Part shown: positions 36,511 to 48,068 of the stretch, in pieces
Layout: every line of letters starts with the position of its first letter
Numbering within the stretch: the stretch's first letter is position 1
Source of the DNA: Puffinus mauretanicus
Lineage: Eukaryota > Chordata > Aves > Procellariiformes > Procellariidae
Reading direction: 5' to 3'
NCBI GenBank assembly: GCA_023333565.1
Contig: JAJKFH010000470.1
Coordinates: forward strand, 496,001 to 560,000
Length of the DNA stretch: 64,000 nt
Translations under genes and position numbers: made by a program
The notes under the pieces: generated by a model
What the model was told of the DNA's origin: nothing
What the model saw: only the letters and a program-made list of their open reading frames with translations
The model's database searches: none

Positions 36511-39500
36511 AAAAGAAGAAGAATCACTTTTTTATTAGTATTATGTTTTTATGTAATATGGGAATACTTTCTTTGTTATAGGAAGTCTCTAATATAGATC
36601 TGTGTGTTGTTTTTTTTTTTAAATAGAAGCTTAATAACAATTTTTATATCCTACTGCTGCGAGCTGTGGAACTGGAATGGTTTGATCAAAAAGATAAAAT
36701 ACGACCTTGTGCTGTCAGTAACTCCATTTAAATGTCTGGGTTTGGCTAAAGCCGTATAACTGCAATACAGAGGTAGCTTGCTGTAAGGATAATTAAAAAC
36801 AATATTTAAAAATGAAATGTAAATATTGTTGAAGTGCAGGTCTCTTCCTCTACAGCTGCAGAGCATGATACAAATGCCATGACCTTGCAGTTATTGCAGA
36901 GACAGGGTTCACCTGAACATATCAAGAAAAACTTGTGGATTTCAAGCTTCTGTAATTTTGAGAAGCAGATAAATAGTATTGGTAACTGTCAACTTTGCCT
37001 AGAACGAGTGGAATATAACATGAATCCCTGGCAAAATTGTGTCCCAGTGTGTTAATCTGTATAGGCTCTGAAAACCGTTTTGTTTGTTGGTTTGTTTTAA
37101 AGTAAACCCTTTTGCCCTTCAAGTGCTGAAGTTTCTGTGCTGCCTTTCTTCTTTCCTTCCTAATAGCAGAATGGGTCACCAGGGGGTGGCAATGCGCTTC
37201 ACTGACATCTCTGCTAATTATTAGCATTGAGGTAGCACCTCCTGCCCATGTAGTACTTGCATCTTAGCAAGTCTTACAATTTAAAATAGTCCCTGTCCTG
37301 GGTAGTTGACTCTTAAACAGAAGACATGAAAAAAAACCCTAGATACAAACAAACACCTGAAAAATTGTACATCGTGGTTTAGCTAACGTACTCTGATTAG
37401 TGCATGATTACATAAAAATATTGCACACCTTTGCAAAATTCCTATTAAAATGTCTTGTTTGTGGAGTTTATATGAGTAAAACTAATTCGTGTATTGTGGT
37501 TCTCTTTAGTTGCCATTATTTTATGTTAAAATTTGATTTTTAGATTAATGGGCAGTTGGATTCATGCGTGGGTATTCTTGCAAGCTGGACAAAAAGAAAA
37601 TTCCAGACACTCTAGCGCAGTCATGCTGAGACAGTTGGGATTAATGGAAGGATTTTTTTCTAAAGGAAATCGTTAATTTTGAATTCTTACAAAATTGCAA
37701 AAGCTAAACGCAAGTATTTCACAGCATTTTAGAACAGGATTCACCTCTTGTTCCATTGCCTACAATGCATTTTTGCTGCAAATTAAATGGATACCGAGTC
37801 CCTCTGGCTGTGACGCACAGATGATGGTTGAAAACAAATGCCCCAGAGAGAGGATGTTTTGAAGATAAAATCTTGAGTTTCATTTACCCATTGTTATGAA
37901 GTTTGGGTGAAACTACTGTTACAATGCACAATTTAAATCAAATCAACTAAATGCAGCCTGACGGAGCTGGCTGACTGCCCTTCCTGTCACACCCATACGC
38001 CGTCTCGTGACAGCGGCACACGCAAGGTTCCTCATAGCTGGGGAGCGGGGCAGGGCTGGGGCGCTAAATGGGTAAGAACTGTGGCGTAGCACAGAATATG
38101 CACGTGAATCCCAGAGGGATCTGGTGATGCTCGGAACAAACCCCTTTTGCTTGCTTTCTGTCCCTAGAGGTTTGGGGTCTCTTGCAAGCCCCTTCGCTGG
38201 GGCAGCCCCAGCTGCCAGTCACGGGGGCTCCTTGCCCCGCTCCTCTATGCAATTTAGCATTATGGGTTTGTTTAAAAATTGTTACAATTTTTCAACAAAT
38301 TCTAGTCTCATGACTCAGAATGTGGGGATGTGTTTGAGCTAGCAAGCTACAGTCACAGACGCACAACATGCTACAGGCCTACAGACACGATGAGCACCTG
38401 CAGCCAGAAGCTGGCAGCCAGAAGCTGCTGAACAGATCTTTAAGATCCTAAAAGTTTGCTGCTGTGACTACAGACCTTGCGAAAATACATTGAGTAGGTG
38501 TCAGCTCTTTAGGAATTTGGAGTTATTTATAATAAAAAAATCGTACCTACTTAAGCCACTTCAAATATTAAATCCCCAAAAGTCAAAGCGTATCAGAACA
38601 CCTGTCTCGATGCTTGCTCGGCCACGTGTACAGGAGGAACAAGTTATTCTGCTGTGCTTCTAACTTCCTGCTTGGACTCTGGCACTTTGAGTCCGCAATA
38701 CCTGGGCAAAGGGTTAGACTTAGTTCAGAACCAAAAGAAGTTCTCAAGTAATTGCAAGGAAGGAGAGAGAGCAGTAACTTCAGCAGCTATTTAAATGGTA
38801 AAATTCTTTGGTAATTTTTAATGTTAAACATTACTGGGTTTTAGACAACAGGTGTGGTTGGGCTTACTCGAAACAGAATTTCAAGCCCTTTTTGACAATC
38901 GAGAACTTAAATTGCTCATCAGAGCTCTGAACATCCCATGTTCTGCTCCAGAAGCAAAAGCTACAAATGTGAGGGTGTATATTTATCCTTTATATTTGCA
39001 TACCTTTGTCTGCATCAGTAGACGCCACGTAAGTGCTGCAGAAAATACAGTGAAGGTGCTGAGTCTTTGAAAGGGGATGGTGGCTTAGTCCAGATAAGCC
39101 CAGGAAGAAGTGCTTCGTTCACCTATAGAAAAATAAGGAATGTAAACATTAACAGCTGCTCTTTAGTCCCATCTCTGGTAACACACAGAACACAGCTCTG
39201 TAAGAACGTTCCTTTGCAGTCACTGTCAACCGCCACCTCTCAGGTACCCTCAGGTGTTTGCATCCCCTCCGACAGCAGTTATAAAGTCCTGATCTGCATA
39301 TCCCAACAAAGCTGTAAATACGTGGAGCCATGCCCATCTCCTAGAAACTCTTCCACCCTCAAGCAGGTTAGATACTTGACCCTTGAACGTTCGCTCCTCT
39401 CTGTCAAAGCCACGGCAGCTTGGAACGCCTCCCGTTGTCCTTTCTGCGCCATTACTAAGCAGTGAACCAGAGCCCATGACACACGACCCCTCCGTAGTTC

Positions 39501-40770
39501 ATCCCGAAGGAGTATTACGAGACTGGAGCAGATTATTGATGTAGGTAGAAGTCAACATCATCTGTATAATGGAGGTTCCCAAGGACCATTCAGATTTAAT
39601 TTACTCTTCCAAAATAACTGGCTAGGAATTTCTTTCAAAGCACTAATTATAACAAACAAACCACTATTGCCTCTTTTGAGTGCTTTATATGATTCCTGAA
39701 CATTTTTTGAAGTCTCCGAGGACTAATGCCAACACAGAAACCTCACAATTCCCTGCTAATACTTTTTTAATGATGTTAAAAGGAACATCAGCAGTTCTCC
39801 ACACTAGGTGTCCTTTGGCCACTGGAAATGCCGTTGAGAGCAGATGGCTTCTTCCGCTGCAGTCCACCAGGCTCTGTTTAAATCCTTGGGGGGGTCACAG
39901 ACTTTGTGCCAGGCTGCTCCATTTCATCCACGCTGCCAGTGTCAGTGAAGAAGTACGGAGAGCAGCGAGGAAGTCCCTGGGACACCAGCAGACAGGGTAG
40001 AAGAGGGAGCAGGAAGAGGCCACTGGAAGAATTTGGAGTCAAGTTAGTTAAGACAGGAGCAGCTGCACACATGGCTATTCAGCATCCAATATTTCTGTTA
40101 GAAACAGCGATTATTCAACACTTAGATTGAGGAAAAAAAAAAGGAAGTTTGAGAAAGCATCTTCTGTTGAGACGGTTTCCACATTCACAGTGCAGTAACC
40201 TCTGTGCTTTAAAACCACTGGATCGACAACAGCTTACTTGATCTTCAACAGCCAGGGTAACCGTAGCGCAGAGGGAAGCAGCCGGGGCTGGCGGCAGCTC
40301 GGCCCCGTGCGCGGTGGGAGCCGGGGTTCGCACGTCGGCTTCACGCACACGCTTGCGGGCAGCGGGGACAAGGCAGGCAGCTGCCAGACCGTGCTGGAGC
40401 GGCCGGAGTTTGCTTCTCGTCCAGTTCTGGGGGGGGGAACGGGGCAGCCGGGAGGCAGCGCTCCCCACCGCCGTGGGGCCGGCAGCCCGGGTGGGCGTTC
40501 GCATCTGAAATTATTCACTTGGGTTCAGAAACCAAACCCGTGACCACCCGGGTCACGGCCCCCGCGGATCCACCCGCGGCCCCGAGCGGGGAGGGCGGCC
40601 CCGGGGGGAGAAGGGGCCGCGCCCCTGCTCCCCCCGGCCCCGACCCGCGGGGCAGAGCCCGGAGCGCATCCGGAGGTCCCGGCCCGGGGCGAGCGGTGCG
40701 GCCACCGCCCCGCAAGCGGGCGGGCCCCGGACTGCCGCCCCTCCCGCCGGGGCGGGATCGGGGCGCGTAG
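36511..40770. other. COIL-TRIM25 intergenic region
   Basis: No gene seen. A 14-bp unit (GCAGCCAGAAGCTG) is repeated twice in tandem near 38400-38428. From about 40250 the sequence becomes GC-rich and merges into the TRIM25 CpG island. Confidence 0.45.
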
Positions 40771-40806
40771 ATTCCCGGAAAGCCCCAGCCCCAGTTTCGT
40801 TTTTGC
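40771..40806. promoter_or_regulatory. GAS (STAT) site and ISRE-like site upstream of TRIM25
   Basis: TTCCCGGAA at 40772-40780 is a perfect TTC-N3-GAA palindrome, the gamma-activated site bound by STAT dimers. AGTTTCGTTTTTGC at 40793-40806 matches the reversed interferon-stimulated response element AGTTTCNNTTTC with one mismatch. Both lie within 61 bases of the TRIM25 ATG, in the CpG island. TRIM25 is a known interferon-induced gene, so the sites are plausible, though occupancy is not shown. Confidence 0.6.
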
Positions 40807-40832
40807 TTCTCGGGACAGCGGCAGTCGGAGCG

Positions 40833-43800
40833 ATGGCGGCCCTGTCCCGCTCGGTGTTGGAGCCGGGCCTGGCGGGGCTGGAGGAGGAACTGACCTGCTC
40901 CATCTGCCTCTGCCTCTTCAACAGCCCCGTGACGGTGCCCTGCGGGCACAACTTCTGCGCCTCCTGCCTGGAGCTCTCCTGGGCCGGGCTGTCGGGGAAC
41001 TTCAGCTGCCCGCAGTGCCGGACCACCTTCGCGGGCCGCCCGCAGCTGCAGAAGAACACGGTGCTGTGCCGGGTGGTGGAGCAGCTCCAGGGCTGCCCCG
41101 GGGCCGGGGCCGAGGAGGAGGAGGGGGAGGAGGAGGGGGCGGCAGGGTGCGGGGCGGAGGAGCTCCCCATCTACTGCGACAGCTGCCTGCAGGCCCCCGC
41201 CGTGCAGACCTGCCTGACCTGCACCGCCTCCTTCTGCGCCGAGCACCTGCGGCCGCACCAGGACAGCCCCGCCTTCCGCGACCACCAGCTCTGCCCGCCC
41301 CTGCGCGACCTGCAGCAGCGCAAGTGCCCGCGGCACAACAAGCTCTTCGAGTTCTTCTGCAGCGAGCACGGCAGCTGCATCTGCTCCCTCTGCCTCCTCG
41401 GGCACAAGCTGTGTCACACCAGCCCCCTGCAGCTGGCCAAAGCCAACGCCGAGGTGAGCGGCCGGGGCAGGCGGGGGCGGTCGGCTCTGCCCGGGGCTGG
41501 AGCACCCTCCGAGGGGCACCCCGGAGCTCCCCTTCGCTCCCCCCGGGCCCGGTGGGTGCCTGGATGCTGGGGTCGTGGGCTGTGGAGTGCCGGGGGGAGG
41601 CTGGACCAAGACTTGGACTGTAAATCCTGTGCCTGGCCTTGGCGAACTGTTATCCGCCCTCCAGCGTGCGCTCGAGCACGTCTTCAGAGCCGTCCCTTGC
41701 ATTTTCCTCCTCTCTCCAAGGTTGTGCTCTGAGGGTCTGGGAAGGTGCTATCGCGGGGTTGATAGCCAGTTGCTGTCTTGAGCTGGGCTGACCGGCGAGC
41801 CCTCCCGCCTCTGCGGCTGTCGTCCCCAGCTCCGAGCCTCCTCTGCTGCTCGCGGCACGGGCTTCGCTGCCAGGCCTTACTGCAGGCTGACCAAGAGAGA
41901 CATTGCTCTGCGTGTGTTCGTATGAAGCAAAGAATTACAAAAGTAGCCTAGGGAGAGCTCTAGCACATAGATAAAAGCCAGGAGCAGGTTCTCCACAGAG
42001 CGCAGCGGAAGGAAACCTGGCCTTCGTATCTTACGCGCAGCTGAAAATCAGAGGGTAGATACGTAAAGCATGCTTGAAAAATTTAGGTGGCCAAACTCTC
42101 ATCTGTTGGGCGAGTGTGTCTACTGCTTAGCCTCAGAAGTCCTCCCTGATTTAGCTTAGCAGCATCTTGAACTAAAGGATTAGGTAATTCACATCTGAGC
42201 AATAAAATTCTCAATTAAAACGAGAGGGGTGAACAGTAGCATTAACCTAGTGCCCAAAGTCCAACACGAGAGTAAACGTAAAGTTTACTCTTAGCACTGG
42301 GAACTGCTGTGCTGGTGAAAGCACTCAGTCCTTGCCAAAAATGCGTCAGCAGCGTGCATCTTGCTGTTGGGAGAGGTGGAGCTGTGGGGAGGGTGCCGGC
42401 TCCATGAGCCACATATGTGCAGGAGATTATTTTTACATCCTGTAAGGTTTAAGGAGCAGTAGGTTTTAAATTGATAGTACTAAATGCTTACAGTGGTTAT
42501 TTAAAACTTTCTGTAAATATGATTCTTACTCCAGTAAGCATGACCGAGAGCAGACATGGCAACTGCGTCTCTGAAATACTTTCTGATCTCTTCTGTTGCA
42601 GTCGGCGCTGAAGAAGAGACTGATGGACCTGCATAATCAGAGTGAGAAAGTCGCTCGAGCGATGAGCACTGTGAAAACAAACCAAAGCCAAGCTGCTGTA
42701 AGTGGGTAATTGTTCAAAATGCTGTCAGGTTGCTTGGCATACACCGGCGACCGTGTGTTGTTGATGCTCGTGCTCTCGTGACAACGGCTGTAGTATTGAG
42801 ATTGCATTGGCAGGAGAAGACGTTATTGGGAAGGAACAGAAAAGAGGAATTTTGGCAGAGGCAGGCAGCTCCGTGGGAGATGGCAGTGACCCAGCCACCG
42901 TGCAAGGGCTTTATACCCGCACGTGCTGATGCACCCGACCCAAAATGGGGCTCAAACCTGCCCTTTCCTGTTGCACCAGGAGTTGCGTATCTGTGCAGCC
43001 CAAGCTAAAGGATTAGTGAGCTGTAATGGCTGCACCAGTGCAGAAAGTTGGGATGTCTCTTCCCCATAAATTACCACAACTAATCCTTGCTCTTAGCTGA
43101 CGATCGGGGTTGCTGTTTGTGCCGATGGATCGGGTACGTCTCACTTGTACCACCCTTTCTGAACCGAGTGGTAGAGACCAAGAAACTGAAAAGCTGCCGG
43201 GGTAGCACGTCTGCGCTCCTCTGGAACATCTCTCGGAGGATCAGGAATTGCTTTGTATTAACCAGAGATGCCGCATCTCGGAGGCAGAAACAGCTACAGC
43301 CGTGCAAGTGGGTGTGCGGTGTCCGAGCTGGCGGTGGCACAGCCCTGTCCCAGTGCCGGTAACCGCTAGCTGGCCCGGCCTCTGCCCGGCAGCCACCGCA
43401 ACTGGGGTCTGGACACTGATTTCTTGGGAGTAAATGAGTTTTCTTTCCAAACTACATAGAAATACATAGCTTTTCTATTGCCTCTTTCAAGTGATTGAAG
43501 CCTACGTGTTCCTCACAGGCTTGGGTTTTTCCTGTAGTAGTAGTAAGCAGTACTTTGTCCACAAACTGTTCTTTTGAGACCAGTGTCTGTCTGTTCTTGT
43601 CTGCTCCAGGAGACAGCTTCCAGAAAGAAAGATTTGATCAGAAGTGAGTTCTTAGAAACTAAAGCTTTAATTGAAGAAAGAGAAAATCAGACCTTAAAAG
43701 TAATTGCAGATGAAGAAAAAAGAGTTTGCAGTAAGTTTGATTTTATTTACGGTGTTCTGGGAAGTAAGAAGAATGAAATTCACTCTCTCAGAGATCAGAT

Positions 43801-46800
43801 TGAGATGGCACTGACTGAAGATGATGACGTTCTGTTTTTGAAGGTAATATGTCCTTTAGATGCGAATCCAATTCTTCGTGTTTCTAGAATGCAGAATCAC
43901 AAAAACCTGCTCTGGTTGTTCTACTCCAGACGCTTTCAGTCAAATGATAATGCAGTTGTGTGCAAGAATCTGCTATGAAAGGATGTACTGATAAGTACAC
44001 AAGTATCAATGAAAGAGTGCTGAAACGGTGTGTGGTAACTCCCCCCAATTCAGCCTCTGCCGCAGGCAGAGGGGCCAGTGAGTGAGAGAATTCATCTCCG
44101 TGAGGTGTTGCAGCTCCATCTAGCAGATCTTTCTCACTGCTTCAGATACCAGTTGAGAATTAATGCATGTGGGTTGCTGCTGAAATTTTGCCACGGGTAG
44201 TGTCTGACTGTAGCCTTTGCTCCTTTGAATTTGAGGTGAATGCAGAAAATGCACCCCGTGTAAAGTAACTTGGTTGTGTTTTTCTATGTCTGCTACACAA
44301 GGTGGTGTGCATGAGATCTTCTGTTTCTCATTTCAGAGAGCAGCAGCACTGCAACGAACGTTAACAAGAGATGCTTTTGTCCCTGTAATTGAGATGGACC
44401 AAAACTTGATACATTCCGCTTATCAATCTGCCATTAACCTTAAAGACATTGTGAAACTTGCAGTGACTCAGTGTAAGGAGAAAACAGCAGAAGGTACTGT
44501 ATCACGGGGAGAATTGGCATTTTCTGCCTTGGCTTTGAGGGCATCTTACCCCTCCAATCCAAATATCATTAAAAAAATAGTGCAGCAAATACAGTCGGTT
44601 AATATAAACTGTCTTCCAACTTCTGTGGTCCTCCATTTCCAAACAAAAATGCTACAGTCTGAGCTAAACTAGGAGAAAAAGAGTGTCAGTGCCTCTTTAA
44701 TCTATACTTGGATAAGCTGATGAGTATCGTGATACTATGCCCTTCTGGCACAGCTCAGCCTTTATTCCTTACAGTAATTTATATTTCTATTATGTAGGAG
44801 GGTTGGGTGCAGTTAGGATGTGGATTTGAGGGGAGACATAAAACGCTTTTGAGTGATAGGACTGTGGTTACCCAACTGTAAAGGTGCTGATCGTGTGAGT
44901 GTTGCAGAACAAAGCCCTGCTTACCGGGTTAAGCAAAAGTATCTTTCGGACTGGGGCATGGGTATCTTCTGTGCAGTTTTTATCTCTGCCAAGTTTCACT
45001 TACGTTCTGTTCACACTGAAAAAATAAGACTGAAAAATGTCCTTGCTCATGCATTGCTGTCGCTGGCAATACAAACCATAATGTAAAATATCACCATTGC
45101 AGCAAAACCAACACCTGGGAAAACTAAGCCCCCTCCAGCAGCTCCTCCAAACAAAACCTCTGTTGGGAAAAAGCCTCCGGGACCACGTAAGTACTAAAGA
45201 ACATCATCCTCTCCTAACTAGGGTTTTACCATTAAATAAGAATACGAGCAGTTACCCGAGAGCTGTTTGCTCTAGCGGTGACGCAGTGATTATCTGTAGT
45301 GAGCACTTTGGCCTGGGAAGCGGAGGGTGTTTGGGGCTATTTAGCGATGGGTGCCTTGTGAGCTGTAAGGCAGCAAACTGCCCAGTACGGTGGGGCGGCC
45401 CCAGTGTGCCGTGCGCCCGCAGTGGTGTCAGTGCAGGCTGTGAAGCAAAGCGGAGCCTCCCCAGCCTCTGGTTCTTGCAGGGTTTTTTTTTCACTTGTAC
45501 TAAACATCTCTTGGCTTGGTTGATGGGTGTATTGAATCCTGCTGATGAGCTGTTCATGTTCTGGTTTTTTTCTTCCCCCCCCCCCCCCCCCGCCTCAAAG
45601 AGCATACCCAGAAAGAGAAAATCGCTCACCAGACTCAAGCCACTTTGCAGGTGGAGGCGGATACCAGTAAGTGGTGATTAATAGCAGCCTTACTCAAACA
45701 TTTTGCTGGCCATGTCTCGCTTACAGTCTAAGGCTGGGGTGATGGAGACAGTCTGTGTGGCGGGGGGGGCCTTTCAGTGGCGTTTTCTCCAGACGCTGGT
45801 ATTAATGCGGCACTCTAGCCTGTTTGGAAGATCTTCCATATTCTCTTTTTGAAATAAATCCGATGTTAAGAAACTACTTCTGTTACTTCCACTGAGCTCT
45901 TGACACATGGTCCTTTCCATTCACAAGTCCTGGGTGTGGAGCACCCGACGGGGTCTGCTGTGGATTGCTGGAGTTGAATGAACTTGTAGCTCCTGTTGCT
46001 GCACTAGGAGATCCGTCGTAAAACGAAAAGGAATAGTCTATGTGCCTCATGGGAACAGGCTTATTACCCCCTGCCCTTACACGCTGCATCCTGGAGTAGA
46101 GACAAAGCTCCTTCCAGGCTTGTCACCCCGTGAAATAGGAAGCAAATAGGATGTTGTGCTTCACGTGTAGCTTTCCAGTATGGGTGTACTCGTACATGGC
46201 TTCAACATGCCGGACTGCCAGCTTTATCTACTGCTGCAGCTTCAGAAGAGCCACGATGACGGTGTTAGAGCTGGCGTGGCCTGTCAGTGGCTTTTCAGTC
46301 TCAACAGAACTCACAGTTCACTCTTTGTTTTTTTTTTTTTTTTCTTTCTTTTTCTTTCCAGAGGAGAAGAAGAAACCTGTTAAAGTTGGTGAGTCCAAAC
46401 TTTCAGCATACTTATTCTAATTTTCATTGACTGCTCTTAAAAAGATAAATAGGTGGTCACTAGTGTTGGTGTATTAAGCACAAGTTCAACTCTTGCTCTG
46501 AGAAGGCTCTTACTAATCGCTATCAGAGCGATCTAACACCGAAAGAGGTTGCCCAGAGATCGGGGGATTTTCAAAACTTGACAAGACTGTGAGCAACCTG
46601 AGCTAATACTGAAGTTAACCCTGCGTGGAGCAGGAGGCTAAACCAGGTAACCTCCAGAGGTCCGCTCCAACCCGAGGGTGTCCGTGACGGTGTGGTAGGC
46701 ATGCAGGGCTTCTTCCCAACAGGCCTAACTCTCTTTTCTTCTGCCGACACAGCGCCAACCACGGGAACAGTAAACGCTGCGGCTGCCGCTGTAGCTAAAG

Positions 46801-48068
46801 AGCTTATTGAAAGCTTTCTGAAGAAATCCAGAGAGGAGCTTTTGCAGTGTAAGACACCCAACGTTACACTACTTAAAGATGAACTTTCTGCACTTACTGC
46901 ACTGGTGTTATGTGCCCTCTGTAGTTATCTGAGAAAATTACTTTTGAGGGGGTTTAGTTAGCTTAGTAGGTTATCAACTAGTTACAAACGAAGGAAATTT
47001 TTGGAGGAAAAGGGGGCAGGAGGTTTCTAAGTGGTTCTTTTGCCAGCTGAATCGAATTTATCTTTGGTATTCATATGTCTTTATGAAGGTAAATGAAGTT
47101 TTCTCAGTAATGACTTTGGTTTCCCCCAAAATGACTGCATTAGGGTAGCCTAGAAATATGACGTAACCCACTGGATTTTTCTTTGAAATGAAATGCAGGC
47201 TTTTACGCGAGCCCGTGATGGCTTGCTTAAGGTGCTATACCAGACAGTATACATTTCGCTGCCAGATCAGCAATCCCCTTCTTCTGCCAGCATATAGTTG
47301 GGTGTTGAAGGAATCCCATGGGGATGCAGGAAGGAAACTTGCCCTCCATTTGCCTGCTGTAACACAGAGCTGCAGCTGAACCCGGCAGCTATTGCTGTGG
47401 CCCTAGGAACTGCCTGCCCCGGGGAGGAGAGCAGAGCAGGGAGATAAACACGCGTAGGAACAAGCGCCTAGGCAGGACGGTATAAATAAAAGCGCTTTGC
47501 TCTTCAGTACCTTCAGACGACTCATGTCATTGCAGATGCTGCTAACATCACGCTGGATTACAACACGGCCCATAACAAAGTGATTCTGTCTGAGAGGTAT
47601 ACCAGGATGTCTGTCTCGGACACCCCCCAGAGTTATAACCACCACCCGCAGCGCTTCACCGATTGTCCCCAAGTGCTGGGCTTCCAGTGCTTCAAGAGGG
47701 GCATCCACTACTGGGAGGTGGAACTGCAACAGAACAGCTTCTGCGGCATTGGCATCTGCTACGGCAGCATGGCCCGGCAGGGTCCGGAGAGCCGCCTGGG
47801 GAGGAACAGCAGTTCTTGGTGTATTGAGTGGTTTAATTCCAAAATATCATCCTGGCATAATGATGTTGAAAAGTGCTTACCCAGCGTGAAGACTACCAAG
47901 ATTGGTGTGCTGCTCCACTGTGAGGGGGGGTTTGTGATTTTCATGGCTGTTGGGCAGAAGCATAACTTGATCTATAAATTCAAAACCCAGTTTACTGAAG
48001 CCTTGTACCCTGCCTTCTGGTTATTTTCCAGTGGCACTGTTCTCTCTCTCTGCCAAGCGGAACAGTAA
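40833..48068 (+). CDS. TRIM25: TRIM25 E3 ubiquitin/ISG15 ligase, complete, 9 coding exons
   Basis: Coding exons: 40833-41453, 42602-42697, 43610-43843, 44337-44493, 45103-45186, 45601-45666, 46362-46388, 46753-46848, 47536-48068. They join in phase to 637 residues (human 630). TRIM25 attaches K63-linked ubiquitin in RNA-sensor signalling (RIG-I in species that have it), binds RNA and also conjugates ISG15. Seen: a complete C3HC4 RING (C22, C25, C37, H39, C42, C45, C59, C62); a Glu-rich linker at 94-110; two B-boxes (about 115-142 and 165-195); a coiled coil encoded by exons 2-4; a Lys/Pro-rich linker of short exons; and a C-terminal PRY-SPRY domain (about 462-637) with the HYWEVEL and GPESRLGRN motifs. 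A more upstream ATG at 40803 is in frame, but MAALSRS fits the family start. All zinc ligands of the RING are present. Confidence 0.97.
41454..42601 (+). other. TRIM25: TRIM25 intron 1
   Basis: GC-rich at its start (tail of the CpG island), then ordinary sequence. No internal gene or repeat was recognised. Confidence 0.5.
45575..45591 (+). repeat. Poly(C) run in the TRIM25 intron 5 polypyrimidine tract
   Basis: Seventeen consecutive C follow a T-rich stretch and precede CGCCTCAAAG, the exon 6 acceptor. The homopolymer is therefore the polypyrimidine tract itself and is likely to vary in length. Confidence 0.8.
46545..46674 (+). mobile_element. Old CR1 fragment in TRIM25 intron 7
   Basis: GAGGTTGCCCAGAG, GAGCAACCTGA, GGAGCAGGAGGCTAAACCAG and CCTCCAGAGGTCC appear in CR1 order, ending near CTCCAACCC. 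It is the untranslated 3' part of a diverged CR1, lacking the terminal octamer repeats. Confidence 0.75.

Noticed and set aside
40515..41702. 395-codon open frame on the minus strand
   Set aside because: It lies antisense to TRIM25 exon 1 in a CpG island; GC-rich sequence has few stops, and the product is low-complexity with no domain.
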